This document shows, in pieces, positions 1-6,787 of a stretch of 13,548 bases of DNA. The DNA comes from an uncultured Bdellovibrio sp. (lineage in GTDB: Bacteria > Bdellovibrionota > Bdellovibrionia > Bdellovibrionales > Bdellovibrionaceae), in assembly GCF_946478835.1 (NCBI RefSeq), contig NZ_CAMLDV010000091.1, positions 1 to 13,548 on the forward strand, read 5' to 3'. The translations under genes and the position numbers were made by a program. The notes under the pieces were generated by a model. That model searched no databases. It was not told the DNA's origin and was given only the letters and a program-made list of their open reading frames with translations. Each line of letters begins with the position of its first letter. Position 1 is the stretch's first letter.

Positions 1-464
1 AGACTCGCAAAACGAACTCTTTGATCAGTGTCGACGGCATGGATGACGTTTTGGTTCACTATGCGAAATGCTGTCATCCGATTCCAGGAGACCCTATTGT
101 TGGCTTTATCAGCCGCGGTCGCGGTATCACCATTCACCGTAGCGATTGCCGTAAAGCTTTTGAATTCGACCAACTTCGTAAAGTCGATGTGAACTGGAAC
201 GTGAAACAAGCGGGCGAAGGGCAAGAGCGCGTTGTGCGCCTGAAAATCATTTCTCAGGACGTTCCGGGATTGTTAAAATTAATGTCAGAGGCTTTTGCGC
301 AGCAGGGAATTAATATTCAATCTGCACAAATCCGTACGACAAAAGACAAAAAAGCCATCTGTCACTTTGAAGTCAGCGTGAAAGATGCGAGCCAATTAAA
401 CCAAGCGATCTATGAGATTCAAAAAATCAAAGGTATCATTGGTGTGACTCGTGTCATCCACTAA
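1..464 (+). CDS. rsh: RelA/SpoT homologue (ppGpp synthetase/hydrolase), C-terminal part
   Basis: This is the 3' end of a long RSH gene; the frame is open to the left edge, so the real start is outside and the TTG at 21 is an internal codon. RSH proteins make and/or degrade the stringent-response alarmone (p)ppGpp in the cytoplasm. What is visible is the C-terminal regulatory half. First comes the conserved-cysteine (RIS/zinc-finger-like) domain with the signature VHYAKCCHPIPGDPIVGF and the Cys-Cys pair encoded at 69-74, then an HRSDC motif. An ACT domain follows from about 235 to the stop (VVRLKIISQDVPGLL ... GVTRVIH). The catalytic HD and synthetase domains cannot be seen, so whether it is RelA-like, SpoT-like or bifunctional cannot be decided; the CC motif resembles both. 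The last 14 nt overlap the start of the following kinase gene, which suggests translational coupling. Confidence 0.95.
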   Translation, partial: TRKTNSLISVDGMDDVLVHYAKCCHPIPGDPIVGFISRGRGITIHRSDCRKAFEFDQLRKVDVNWNVKQAGEGQERVVRLKIISQDVPGLLKLMSEAFAQQGINIQSAQIRTTKDKKAICHFEVSVKDASQLNQAIYEIQKIKGIIGVTRVIH

Positions 465-3063
465 GATCTCCAAAAATTCCCATTTCGTTTTAGCCTTTGC
501 CGTTCTTGGTGTTGCGATGACGGTCATGATCGGATGGATCTTAAGAAGTCCAGAGATCATCCAGCTCAGTCCTTCCATGGCGCCAATGGTGTTTAATACC
601 GCGTTTTCGTTTGCTGCATTGGCAGTGGGATTTTTATTCTCAGAGTTCAAGTCACCGTTTGTGTCTAGAATGATGTCGCTCATCGTGATTTTTATTTCTG
701 TCCTGACCTTGGCGCAATATTTTTTTGGAGTGAACATTGGCATCGACAGGCTTTTCATCGAACCGTTTTACGGGGTCGGCGTTGTGGTGCCAGGGCGCAT
801 GTCCATTAGTGCTTCCAGTTGTTTTTTGATATTAGCTCTTTTGTTTTTCTTTCGTCGTCCCGGATATTCTTATCAGATGGCTTGTGTTTCGATATCAACT
901 TTGGTCATCGGCTTTTCTGTTTTTGGTATTGCCGGATACGCTCTGGGATTTAGCGCAGAATATGGGTGGGGAAGCTTCTCCCGTATGGCCTTGCATACAA
1001 GCATCTGTTTTATTTTGCTTTCATTGGCGGCCTTGTGGCAGTTGCGTTTGCGAGTTCGTGAGTACTCAGTCCGTCGCAGCGCCTTGATTCCGTTTTATGT
1101 GGTGATGGTGGGAATTCTTACCTCGATGCTGATTTGGCAGCTTTTGGTTCTGCGTGATCAGGAGCGCAACAAGCGCGTTATTCAAATTCGTGGTGAAAGC
1201 CTGAAAGCCAGCTTAGATAACGTCTTTTTACCTTTAGAAAAATCTTTAGAACACATGTCCCGGCGTTTCTCTTCAGGAGCTTACAACGACTACAAAATGT
1301 GGCTGGTGGATGCTTCAAGTTACTTTGAAGAATTTGATGGATTAAAGCGCCTGGTATGGGCGGATCCGAACGATATCATTCGTTGGGTTTATCCCATGGC
1401 CAATGGGGGTGACCGTGTTATTAACACAGGCGTGGATAATCGCGAATTGCGCGAGCATCTTAAAAAAGCCACCTCGGAACATCAGGCCATTCTTTCTCGC
1501 ATTTTTGAATTAAAAACCGGCGGCCGAGGCTTTATTCTCATCGTGCCCGTTTTTAAAAATGAAAAATATTATGGCTCTGTTTCTGCTGCCTTGATGGCGG
1601 AACCTTTTTTCTCTCGGGTTATTCAAGTCGACGGTTATGACCTGTCAATTCTTGAAGACGGGAAAGAAATTTATAGCAAGGGAACACCCGATCCGGTTTT
1701 TGCTCGCGACTGGAAAACGGAAACCAGATACTCCACGCTGGGAGCCAGCTGGGATATTATTCTTGTGCCCACGGCGACGACAGTTCGCGAAAACACCTCG
1801 GCTCTTCCAGGAGTCGTTTTGCTCTTTGGCGTCAGCGTTTCCATCCTGTTGGGCTTGGCTCTTAATTTTTACAATCGTTCTCGAGACTCAGAAAAAATCG
1901 CCAAAGAATCTTTTGAACTCAAACAAGCCAGTATGAATGCGGTGCCATTGATGATGATTTCAATGGATACGAACACCACCATTCGAGAAATGAATGCCAC
2001 CGCCGAAAGAATTTTAGAATATTCTTCGGAGGAAGTTGCCGGAAAAACTACGCCGGTTATTTTTCATGACGCGAATGAAGTTCGTGATGTGCAAGACAAG
2101 ATTGAAAAAGAACTCGGACGTCCCGTAACTTTGGGGGCTGATTACCTTCAGGCGTTTTTTGCCTTGGGATATAACAAAGCCTCTGAATGGACGATGATTT
2201 CTAAATCAGGGAAGCGCTATTCAGTTGTGATTTCGACCAGCGAAATTCGTGATGAAAATGGGGAAGTGACGGGATATCTGGAAGTTTTAGAGGACGTTAC
2301 TCAGCAAAAAGAAAAAGAGCGCGTTCTTAAAGAACAAGAGCTGAAAATCTTAGCCTCTTCGCGTTTGGCTTCTCTGGGGGAAATGGCAGCGGGAATTGCG
2401 CATGAGATTAATAATCCTTTGGCGATCATTGGTGGGCACGTCGGTGTATTAAGAAAACTCTTAGCGCAAAAGGGTCTTGCTGAAGAAACAGATTTAAACA
2501 AGAAAGTCGATTCTATCGAACACGTGGTTCACCGTATTGCAAAAATCATTCGTGGCTTACGCAGTTATGCGCGTGAGTCGGATCTCAGCAGTGATGAAAG
2601 CGTAAAAGTGGAAACACTGATCGAAGACACGATGGCGTTTTGTCACGAGAGATTCCGCTCCGAAGGGGTTGAGATTGTGATCTCCATGGAACCCAATTTG
2701 GTTGTTTATGGGCGTCCGTATCAGATCTCGCAGGTTTTATTAAATCTTCTCAACAACGCTTTGGATGCGGTCTCTACCGCCAAACTTAAAAAAGTCACAG
2801 TGGATGCGCAACGAAGCGGTGAGGGTGTTGAGCTCAGCGTGGCCGACACCGGTCCCGGAGTTCCTTATCACTTGCGCAATAAAATCATGGAACCTTTTTT
2901 CACAACGAAAGAAGTTGGAAAAGGCGTCGGCTTGGGATTAAGTATTTCTCAAGGAATTATTCAGTCACACAATGGGAAATTTTATTTGGATGAAAGCTCT
3001 GCGAAAACCAGATTTGTGATTTGGTTGCCTCAGCCTAAAGATTCCAAGCCCATCCACCCTTGA
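451..3063 (+). CDS. Membrane hybrid-sensor-type histidine kinase (7TM, CHASE-like, PAS, HisKA, HATPase)
   Basis: An 870-residue sensor histidine kinase, complete. It should sit in the inner membrane and phosphorylate a response regulator not found here. Predicted helices lie at about 12-31, 48-64, 74-95, 119-135, 143-167, 180-198 and 212-234. A periplasmic CHASE-like domain spans about 245-440 (FDGLKRLVWADPN..., GGRGFILIVPVFK...YYGSV), followed by an eighth helix at 452-473. A PAS domain covers about 488-615, ending in the usual GYLEVLEDVTQQKEKE link. The DHp helix has the H-box HEINNP with the phospho-accepting His651. The ATPase domain has N box N765-LLNNALDA, G1 box D799-TGPG, F box EPFFTTK and G2 box GKGVGLGLS (823-831), so all catalytic elements are intact. 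There is no receiver domain. The GTG start at 451 is chosen because the first helix needs it; no strong Shine-Dalgarno sequence is seen, fitting coupling to the rsh stop at 462. The ligand is unknown. Confidence 0.92.
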   Translation: MSSTKISKNSHFVLAFAVLGVAMTVMIGWILRSPEIIQLSPSMAPMVFNTAFSFAALAVGFLFSEFKSPFVSRMMSLIVIFISVLTLAQYFFGVNIGIDRLFIEPFYGVGVVVPGRMSISASSCFLILALLFFFRRPGYSYQMACVSISTLVIGFSVFGIAGYALGFSAEYGWGSFSRMALHTSICFILLSLAALWQLRLRVREYSVRRSALIPFYVVMVGILTSMLIWQLLVLRDQERNKRVIQIRGESLKASLDNVFLPLEKSLEHMSRRFSSGAYNDYKMWLVDASSYFEEFDGLKRLVWADPNDIIRWVYPMANGGDRVINTGVDNRELREHLKKATSEHQAILSRIFELKTGGRGFILIVPVFKNEKYYGSVSAALMAEPFFSRVIQVDGYDLSILEDGKEIYSKGTPDPVFARDWKTETRYSTLGASWDIILVPTATTVRENTSALPGVVLLFGVSVSILLGLALNFYNRSRDSEKIAKESFELKQASMNAVPLMMISMDTNTTIREMNATAERILEYSSEEVAGKTTPVIFHDANEVRDVQDKIEKELGRPVTLGADYLQAFFALGYNKASEWTMISKSGKRYSVVISTSEIRDENGEVTGYLEVLEDVTQQKEKERVLKEQELKILASSRLASLGEMAAGIAHEINNPLAIIGGHVGVLRKLLAQKGLAEETDLNKKVDSIEHVVHRIAKIIRGLRSYARESDLSSDESVKVETLIEDTMAFCHERFRSEGVEIVISMEPNLVVYGRPYQISQVLLNLLNNALDAVSTAKLKKVTVDAQRSGEGVELSVADTGPGVPYHLRNKIMEPFFTTKEVGKGVGLGLSISQGIIQSHNGKFYLDESSAKTRFVIWLPQPKDSKPIHP

Positions 3064-3952
3064 TTAAAATCATATTCGCCTTCACCGTGTCTGAAGCGGG
3101 GAAGAGATTGTATTCAATGCTGACAGGGATGTAGTTCTTGCGACTCATTTGAATGTCAGTGCCAAGAGCAAATGTGAAAACCTGATTGGTAGAAATCTGC
3201 GATTCGTTTAATGCTGTGCTAGATTTAGAAACGGCGAGCATGTATCCCATGCCTCCACCGACCCATCCACGATATTTTCCCTGGATCGGATACCACTTAA
3301 GAAGTCCATACAATGACAGGTAGTTGATTTTTGCGTCACAGCTTGTTGAGCCCGAGCAGGCCGCCTCTGAGGCGTTTCCCGAAACATTGAATTGTTCAAT
3401 GGCAGCAGAACCTCGTCCCACTAAAGCTTGTCCAAAAGCGTAGTCATAGAAGCCACCCACGCCAAAGCCAGAGCCACTCATACTGGTGGAAGTTTTATGG
3501 CTGATGCCAAAGCCATCTTTGTAGCTCACGTCCGCGTTCATGGAATTCATGATGTAACTGCCGGTAATCCCGTAAGAATCTTTCACCACGCGCAAATAAC
3601 TCATGTCATTGCGAGAAACGGGTGCCGACTCTTCTTCCGAAGTTTCGCTCGCTGGAACATCGGCGCTCATTTTCGAAGCGGCTTTGGCTTGCAGAGCATA
3701 ACCTTGAGCTGCGCGTCCTTTAAGGATTTCTCCCAGAGCTTTGGAACCTTTGACTTGTTTGATACGAATGATCGCCGTTTTTTTATTGTTCGCAGGATTG
3801 AGCAAATAAAATTCGTCACCTTCGGAAGTGGTGTCGCCTTCAAGATTGATCAGAACTTTTTGTCCTTTAACGGCAGAAACAGAAGCTGAGTAAGCAGCGG
3901 AAGTCCAAAACATAAAGAGGCAGGCAACGAAGATGTGAGTTCTCAAGATCAC
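3035..3952 (-). CDS. Predicted outer-membrane beta-barrel protein with an N-terminal periplasmic domain
   Basis: A 305-residue exported protein. Residues 1 to about 23 form a signal peptide (basic start, hydrophobic core, AYSA near the cut). Residues about 25-90 look like a small all-beta domain (VKGQKVLINLEGD...GDEFYLLNP...AIIRIKQVKGSKALGEI...GYALQ), the pattern of the short beta-domains seen at the ends of flagellar and secretion proteins. An Asp/Glu/Ser-rich linker spans 95-116. From about 117 to the end are alternating aromatic/polar strands with Gly-rich turns, typical of an OmpA/opacity-type eight-strand barrel, ending in GGWAWNL. Cys199 and Cys205 lie in a probable outer loop and could form a disulfide. 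GTG is the start, preceded by an AGGA Shine-Dalgarno sequence that sits at the stop of the lipoprotein gene 9 nt upstream, so the two are one operon. Its 3' end overlaps the kinase gene by 29 nt, tail to tail. Function unknown. Confidence 0.72.
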   Translation of the reverse strand: MILRTHIFVACLFMFWTSAAYSASVSAVKGQKVLINLEGDTTSEGDEFYLLNPANNKKTAIIRIKQVKGSKALGEILKGRAAQGYALQAKAASKMSADVPASETSEEESAPVSRNDMSYLRVVKDSYGITGSYIMNSMNADVSYKDGFGISHKTSTSMSGSGFGVGGFYDYAFGQALVGRGSAAIEQFNVSGNASEAACSGSTSCDAKINYLSLYGLLKWYPIQGKYRGWVGGGMGYMLAVSKSSTALNESQISTNQVFTFALGTDIQMSRKNYIPVSIEYNLFPASDTVKANMILIKGGWAWNL

Positions 3953-3961
3953 TTGTTTTTC

Positions 3962-4357
3962 CTATTCAAGAGTCATCATGTTGTTTTCAAGTTCTCGAAT
4001 GAATTGGTCCTTATAAAGATTCCAAACCATGTCATTGGCAAATTCATAGACGCAAGCTTGAGTTGCAGTCTCTGTTTTTTGCAAAGCCTTTACCTCAACA
4101 CGTTGATTACGGTGAGTGCGCCAAACTTCTAAATCTGGTTCTGAAACAACAAGTTCATAGGTGTGAGAAGGGAATTCTTCATTGAACCAGGTCTCGAGGC
4201 GGCCTTCTTTTTTGCAGCTTTTAAGTTGAAATGCGGTCGCGGCGGCAGAGATCTTGCCAGGAGCTTCGGATTCAAATTGCTTACGACCTTCCGAGCGGTA
4301 GACGGTGCAACCACTTAGAAAAAGGACTGAAACTGTGGAGAGCAATAACCACTTCAT
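3962..4357 (-). CDS. Small predicted lipoprotein of unknown function
   Basis: A 131-residue lipoprotein. The signal peptide MKWLLLSTVSVLFLSGC has a textbook lipobox (LSGC), so Cys17 should be lipidated. The +2 residue is Thr, not Asp, so sorting to the outer membrane is expected by the Escherichia coli rule. The mature part is about 115 residues, charged, with two more cysteines (Cys48 in QLKSCKKEG and Cys102 in QACVYEF) that could bond. No family is recognised. It lies directly upstream of the barrel gene (9-nt gap), so a joint role in the outer membrane is a fair inference. The ATG start at 4357 is preceded by AAAGGG only about 2 nt away, a poorly spaced Shine-Dalgarno sequence. A TATAAT hexamer lies just upstream. 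Confidence 0.78.
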   Translation of the reverse strand: MKWLLLSTVSVLFLSGCTVYRSEGRKQFESEAPGKISAAATAFQLKSCKKEGRLETWFNEEFPSHTYELVVSEPDLEVWRTHRNQRVEVKALQKTETATQACVYEFANDMVWNLYKDQFIRELENNMMTLE

Positions 4358-4366
4358 AGCCCTTTA

Positions 4367-4372
4367 ATTATA
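4367..4372 (-). promoter_or_regulatory. Candidate -10 box (TATAAT) for the lipoprotein-barrel operon
   Basis: A perfect TATAAT consensus on the minus strand, ending 9 nt before the ATG of the lipoprotein gene. If used, the transcript would begin within a few bases of the start codon, making it nearly leaderless. The region 17 bp upstream (TTCTTA, about 4390-4395) is only a partial match to a -35 box. It lies between the ssb terminator and the gene, a sensible place for a promoter, but the very short leader is odd. Confidence 0.35.
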
Positions 4373-4395
4373 GAAGAGACTGGACTAAATAAGAA

Positions 4396-4430
4396 TAAAT
4401 AAAAAGCCCCGATGGGTTAAATCGGGGCTT
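4396..4430 (-). terminator. Rho-independent terminator of ssb
   Basis: On the minus strand a perfect 10-bp stem (AAGCCCCGAT paired with ATCGGGGCTT, 4421-4430 with 4404-4413), with a 7-nt loop, runs straight into a T-rich tail (TTTTTATTTATT). GC-rich base, tight loop and T tract are all present. It follows the ssb stop by about 110 nt and insulates it from the lipoprotein gene. Confidence 0.88.
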
Positions 4431-4538
4431 AAGCACGGCTTTGTTCCTTATGGATAAAGCTGTATTTTTTGTCGAACTTAATGACGAGCTACTCCAGCTT
4501 ACGCGACTGCCGTCGCTTCAGCACTGTGCGCGTGCGCG

Positions 4539-4976
4539 CTAGAACGGGATCTCATCGTTAGAGTTGAAGCTAGGTTCTGGACCGAAATCTTGGAAGTTGA
4601 AGTCGTCGTTACCTGCAGATGAAGAACGGCTTGAACCCGCTTCTGCACCAGCGGCACCCAAGAATTGAACTGTGCTTGCTACGATTTCAGTCGTGTAGCG
4701 TTTTTGACCTTGTTGGTCTTCCCACTGACGTGTTTGAAGTTTACCTTCAACGTAAACTTGACGACCTTTTGCAAGGTGCTTACCGCAGATCTCTGCAAGT
4801 TTGCCCCACACAGTTACACGGTGCCATTCTGTTTTTTCTTGGCGTTGACCGTCTTTAACCCAAGTTTCGCTTGTTGCGATGTTAAGACGAGCTACAGTGC
4901 TGCCGCTACCGATAGCTTTCACTTCTGGATCAGCGCCCAAACGACCTACTAGAATGACTTTATTTACACCTGACAT
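4539..4976 (-). CDS. ssb: Single-stranded DNA-binding protein
   Basis: A 145-residue SSB, the normal bacterial length. It coats single-stranded DNA as a tetramer in replication, recombination and repair, and recruits partners through its tail. The OB fold covers residues about 3-105, starting [18 protein letters not shown] and containing [23 protein letters not shown] and the [18 protein letters not shown] stretch. The rest is a Gly/Ser/Asn-rich flexible linker, ending in the universal acidic protein-binding tip DEIPF. The ATG at 4976 follows a strong TGGAGG Shine-Dalgarno sequence at 4981-4986. It stands alone: gspN ends about 160 nt upstream, and a strong terminator follows. An internal hairpin pair in its leader may mask the ribosome site. 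Confidence 0.98.
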   Translation of the reverse strand: MSGVNKVILVGRLGADPEVKAIGSGSTVARLNIATSETWVKDGQRQEKTEWHRVTVWGKLAEICGKHLAKGRQVYVEGKLQTRQWEDQQGQKRYTTEIVASTVQFLGAAGAEAGSSRSSSAGNDDFNFQDFGPEPSFNSNDEIPF

Positions 4977-4983
4977 ATTCCCT

Positions 4984-5004
4984 CCAAATTAAACCATTTG
5001 GTTT
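4984..5004 (-). promoter_or_regulatory. Two mutually exclusive hairpins in the ssb leader overlapping the ribosome site
   Basis: In the minus-strand transcript, AAACCA (4999-5004) can pair with TGGTTT (4991-4996). Alternatively CCAAAT (4996-5001) can pair with ATTTGG (4984-4989). The second pairing takes in the first two Gs of the TTTGGAGG Shine-Dalgarno stretch. The two cannot form together because they share bases. Both stems are short and AT-rich, so stability is modest; this is a possible translational switch, not a proven one. Confidence 0.3.
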
Positions 5005-5021
5005 TTGTTCTCTTTATGATC

Positions 5022-5040
5022 GAAGTCAATAATGGACTTC
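5022..5040. promoter_or_regulatory. Inverted repeat upstream of ssb, possible operator
   Basis: GAAGTC and GACTTC flank a 7-nt spacer in a perfect 6-bp dyad. On the minus strand the right half overlaps a TTGACT that resembles a -35 box. It lies about 45 nt upstream of the ssb start, where a promoter is expected. No well-placed -10 box was found, so the assignment is tentative. Confidence 0.25.
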
Positions 5041-5085
5041 AGACCGCATTTTTATTGTGGAATGGGATGAGCAATATTTAGGCAG

Positions 5086-5114
5086 ACCCCTTCTCAGTTT
5101 AAATTAGAAGGGGT
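5086..5114 (-). terminator. Hairpin after gspN, possible terminator
   Basis: A perfect 9-bp stem (ACCCCTTCT, 5086-5094, with AGAAGGGGT, 5106-5114) around an 11-nt AT-rich loop, 25 nt beyond the gspN stop. Neither strand shows a T run right after the stem, so it is not a classic intrinsic terminator. It may instead protect the 3' end of the gspLMN transcript or act with Rho. Confidence 0.4.
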
Positions 5115-5138
5115 TCCATAGGGGAGACTAAAACCGGA

Positions 5139-6104
5139 CTAACGCGCAGCCCCGATGCTCGGCGGCATCATAGGATTTGTTGCTGAAACTTTGAACTTAT
5201 ACTGAGCGCCTTCACTGGTGGGTGTTTTATAGCCATCAATAAAGGAGAGGAATAAAGCCGCGCGATCTTGGAAGCTCTTACGAGCTTTCAAATCGATCTC
5301 AAAGTTATAAGCGCCAATCTGCTGACCAAAAGAACCGCCACGGTTGACGATCGTAAGACCAATGTTGCCTTTGATCGTACCATAAAGCTCATCGCCCGGT
5401 TTTCCAATGGTTCCACTTTCAATCACAAAACGGCCGGCTGCCAAACGGCCTTTCAATTCCACCGTACTCAACTTTAAATCCGGCAATGTCAAAGGACCCA
5501 TCGGTGTGTTGACATTCGACGGAGGCAATTCGAATTTACTGATCGACATGTCGACTTCCACTTCAGGTTGTTCCTGAAATGAAAGATCGGCTAGCGCTGT
5601 CGTTTCCAAATTCAACTGACCTTTTAACAAAACAGGCAAATTCGCAAGCTCACGCAAATCATGCAAAGAAACTTTCTTCGCTGTGAGTTCAATGCGATGT
5701 CTTTCAACGCCATTCTCAGTGCGTGTGCCTTTGCCCACGTGAAGATCCACGTCGCCTTTTAAAAGACCCTTCGCAGAGACATGACCATAGGGTTTTTGCG
5801 CAATAAGGCCTGACACAGACGGAGTAATCACAAGTTCCTGCGCTGAAAGAGCAGGAGTGCGAATGGATTCAATATACACTTGGTCCATTTGTACGCCCGG
5901 TTGCGGGAACAAGCTCATCTTCAATCTTTCAAACTGCAAATAAACTGAGTTGTTTGAAAGCTTAGACACTTGGGAAGAAATCAAATCACTTAAATCATCA
6001 AATGGAAAAAGCACAAACAAGAACACCAAGGCGGAAACAACCATTACGAAGATCTTGCCTTTGCCTTGACGAATAAGCTGAATCAGCGAGCGCAATTGTT
6101 CCAT
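5139..6104 (-). CDS. gspN: Type II secretion system protein GspN
   Basis: A 321-residue protein that matches the GspN type of T2SS accessory protein in layout. It has a short cytoplasmic start and one membrane helix at about 17-35 (GKIFVMVVSALVFLFVLFPF). A long beta-rich periplasmic part resembles AsmA-like repeats: YLQFERLKMSLFPQPGVQMDQVYIES, then GHVSAKGLLKGDVDLHVG, then GPLTLPDLKLSTVELKGRL. The C-terminus is rich in Pro and Met (NPMMPPSIGAAR). GspN is present in only some T2SS operons and its exact role is not settled; it is thought to help assembly at the inner membrane or periplasm. The ATG follows a clear GGAGG, and only 2 nt separate it from the gspM stop. It is the last gene of the gspLMN group; a hairpin follows. 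Confidence 0.86.
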   Translation of the reverse strand: MEQLRSLIQLIRQGKGKIFVMVVSALVFLFVLFPFDDLSDLISSQVSKLSNNSVYLQFERLKMSLFPQPGVQMDQVYIESIRTPALSAQELVITPSVSGLIAQKPYGHVSAKGLLKGDVDLHVGKGTRTENGVERHRIELTAKKVSLHDLRELANLPVLLKGQLNLETTALADLSFQEQPEVEVDMSISKFELPPSNVNTPMGPLTLPDLKLSTVELKGRLAAGRFVIESGTIGKPGDELYGTIKGNIGLTIVNRGGSFGQQIGAYNFEIDLKARKSFQDRAALFLSFIDGYKTPTSEGAQYKFKVSATNPMMPPSIGAAR

Positions 6105-6106
6105 TT

Positions 6107-6787
6107 TTATTCGCCTCCAGAATTGTTACGATTCTTTTTCCCGCGGGGAGCAGGAACTTCTGGAGGAGGTTCCGGAGCTGCCGGAACAGCGAGAGCCACC
6201 AATTTGTAAACGACATCAAAGTAACGAGCATCTTCACGATTGGCTGTCATCACCATGTCTTTTAATTTCACACTGGGATTGATCGTTTGAAATTGATAAC
6301 CCAAATCCAAAACCTGACGCAGATTGAGCTTTGCAAGGCTCACTTGCAAAAGTCCTTCTGTCAGATTTTTAGGAATCACTTTGGAGTTGTTATCAGCGAC
6401 TTCCGTTCCCTTGATTTGTTCCGGCAAAAGATTCGCGTTTTTAATCTGATTTTCAACGCTGGAACGAATCATGTCCATGCTCGGGGCTTGCGGGATTTGC
6501 GGAATGTCTGAAGATTCGCGGCTGACTTTAAGAAGCTCGCGAATTGTCATGCGCTTTCCTTCAAATTCTCCTACGTATTCTTGAGATTGTGAATAGTAAC
6601 GGTAGGGAATCGAAAGAATCACAAAAGCAATCAAAGCAGCCCCGCCCACCAGCGTGACCTTCTGCATGGAGGGTGACATGTTTTCATAGCGGTCGCGCAG
6701 CTGATTGTAAGTACCGCTTTCTTGAATACGTTCCCAAGTGACGCGGGCATCAGAAACTAATTTGTCTTTTAAATCATCTAAATTCAT
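6107..6787 (-). CDS. gspM: Probable type II secretion system protein GspM
   Basis: A 226-residue bitopic inner-membrane protein. A cytoplasmic amphipathic start (residues 1-43) is followed by one helix at about 44-62 (VTLVGGAALIAFVILSIPYRYY), and a periplasmic part containing a predicted helix-strand region (LTEGLLQVSLAKLNLRQVLDLGYQFQ). The tail is Pro-rich and basic (PAAPEPPPEVPAPRGKKNR). GspM partners GspL and, through its periplasmic ferredoxin-like domain, helps recruit pseudopilins. The call rests on topology, size and position between gspL and gspN; the sequence itself is divergent and longer than the usual 160-180 residues. Its ATG overlaps the gspL stop in an ATGA tetranucleotide, with AAAGGTG as Shine-Dalgarno sequence, so it is translationally coupled to gspL. 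It could also be a PilO-like protein. Confidence 0.68.
   Translation of the reverse strand: MNLDDLKDKLVSDARVTWERIQESGTYNQLRDRYENMSPSMQKVTLVGGAALIAFVILSIPYRYYSQSQEYVGEFEGKRMTIRELLKVSRESSDIPQIPQAPSMDMIRSSVENQIKNANLLPEQIKGTEVADNNSKVIPKNLTEGLLQVSLAKLNLRQVLDLGYQFQTINPSVKLKDMVMTANREDARYFDVVYKLVALAVPAAPEPPPEVPAPRGKKNRNNSGGE

Noticed and set aside
3428..3889. 153-codon open frame on the plus strand opposite the barrel gene
   Set aside because: Antisense shadow; the minus-strand frame has a signal peptide, ribosome site and operon context.
4450..4542. 30-codon open frame (ATG at 4450) on the plus strand, in the ssb 3' region
   Set aside because: No purine-rich ribosome site before it, and it lies opposite the ssb transcript end.
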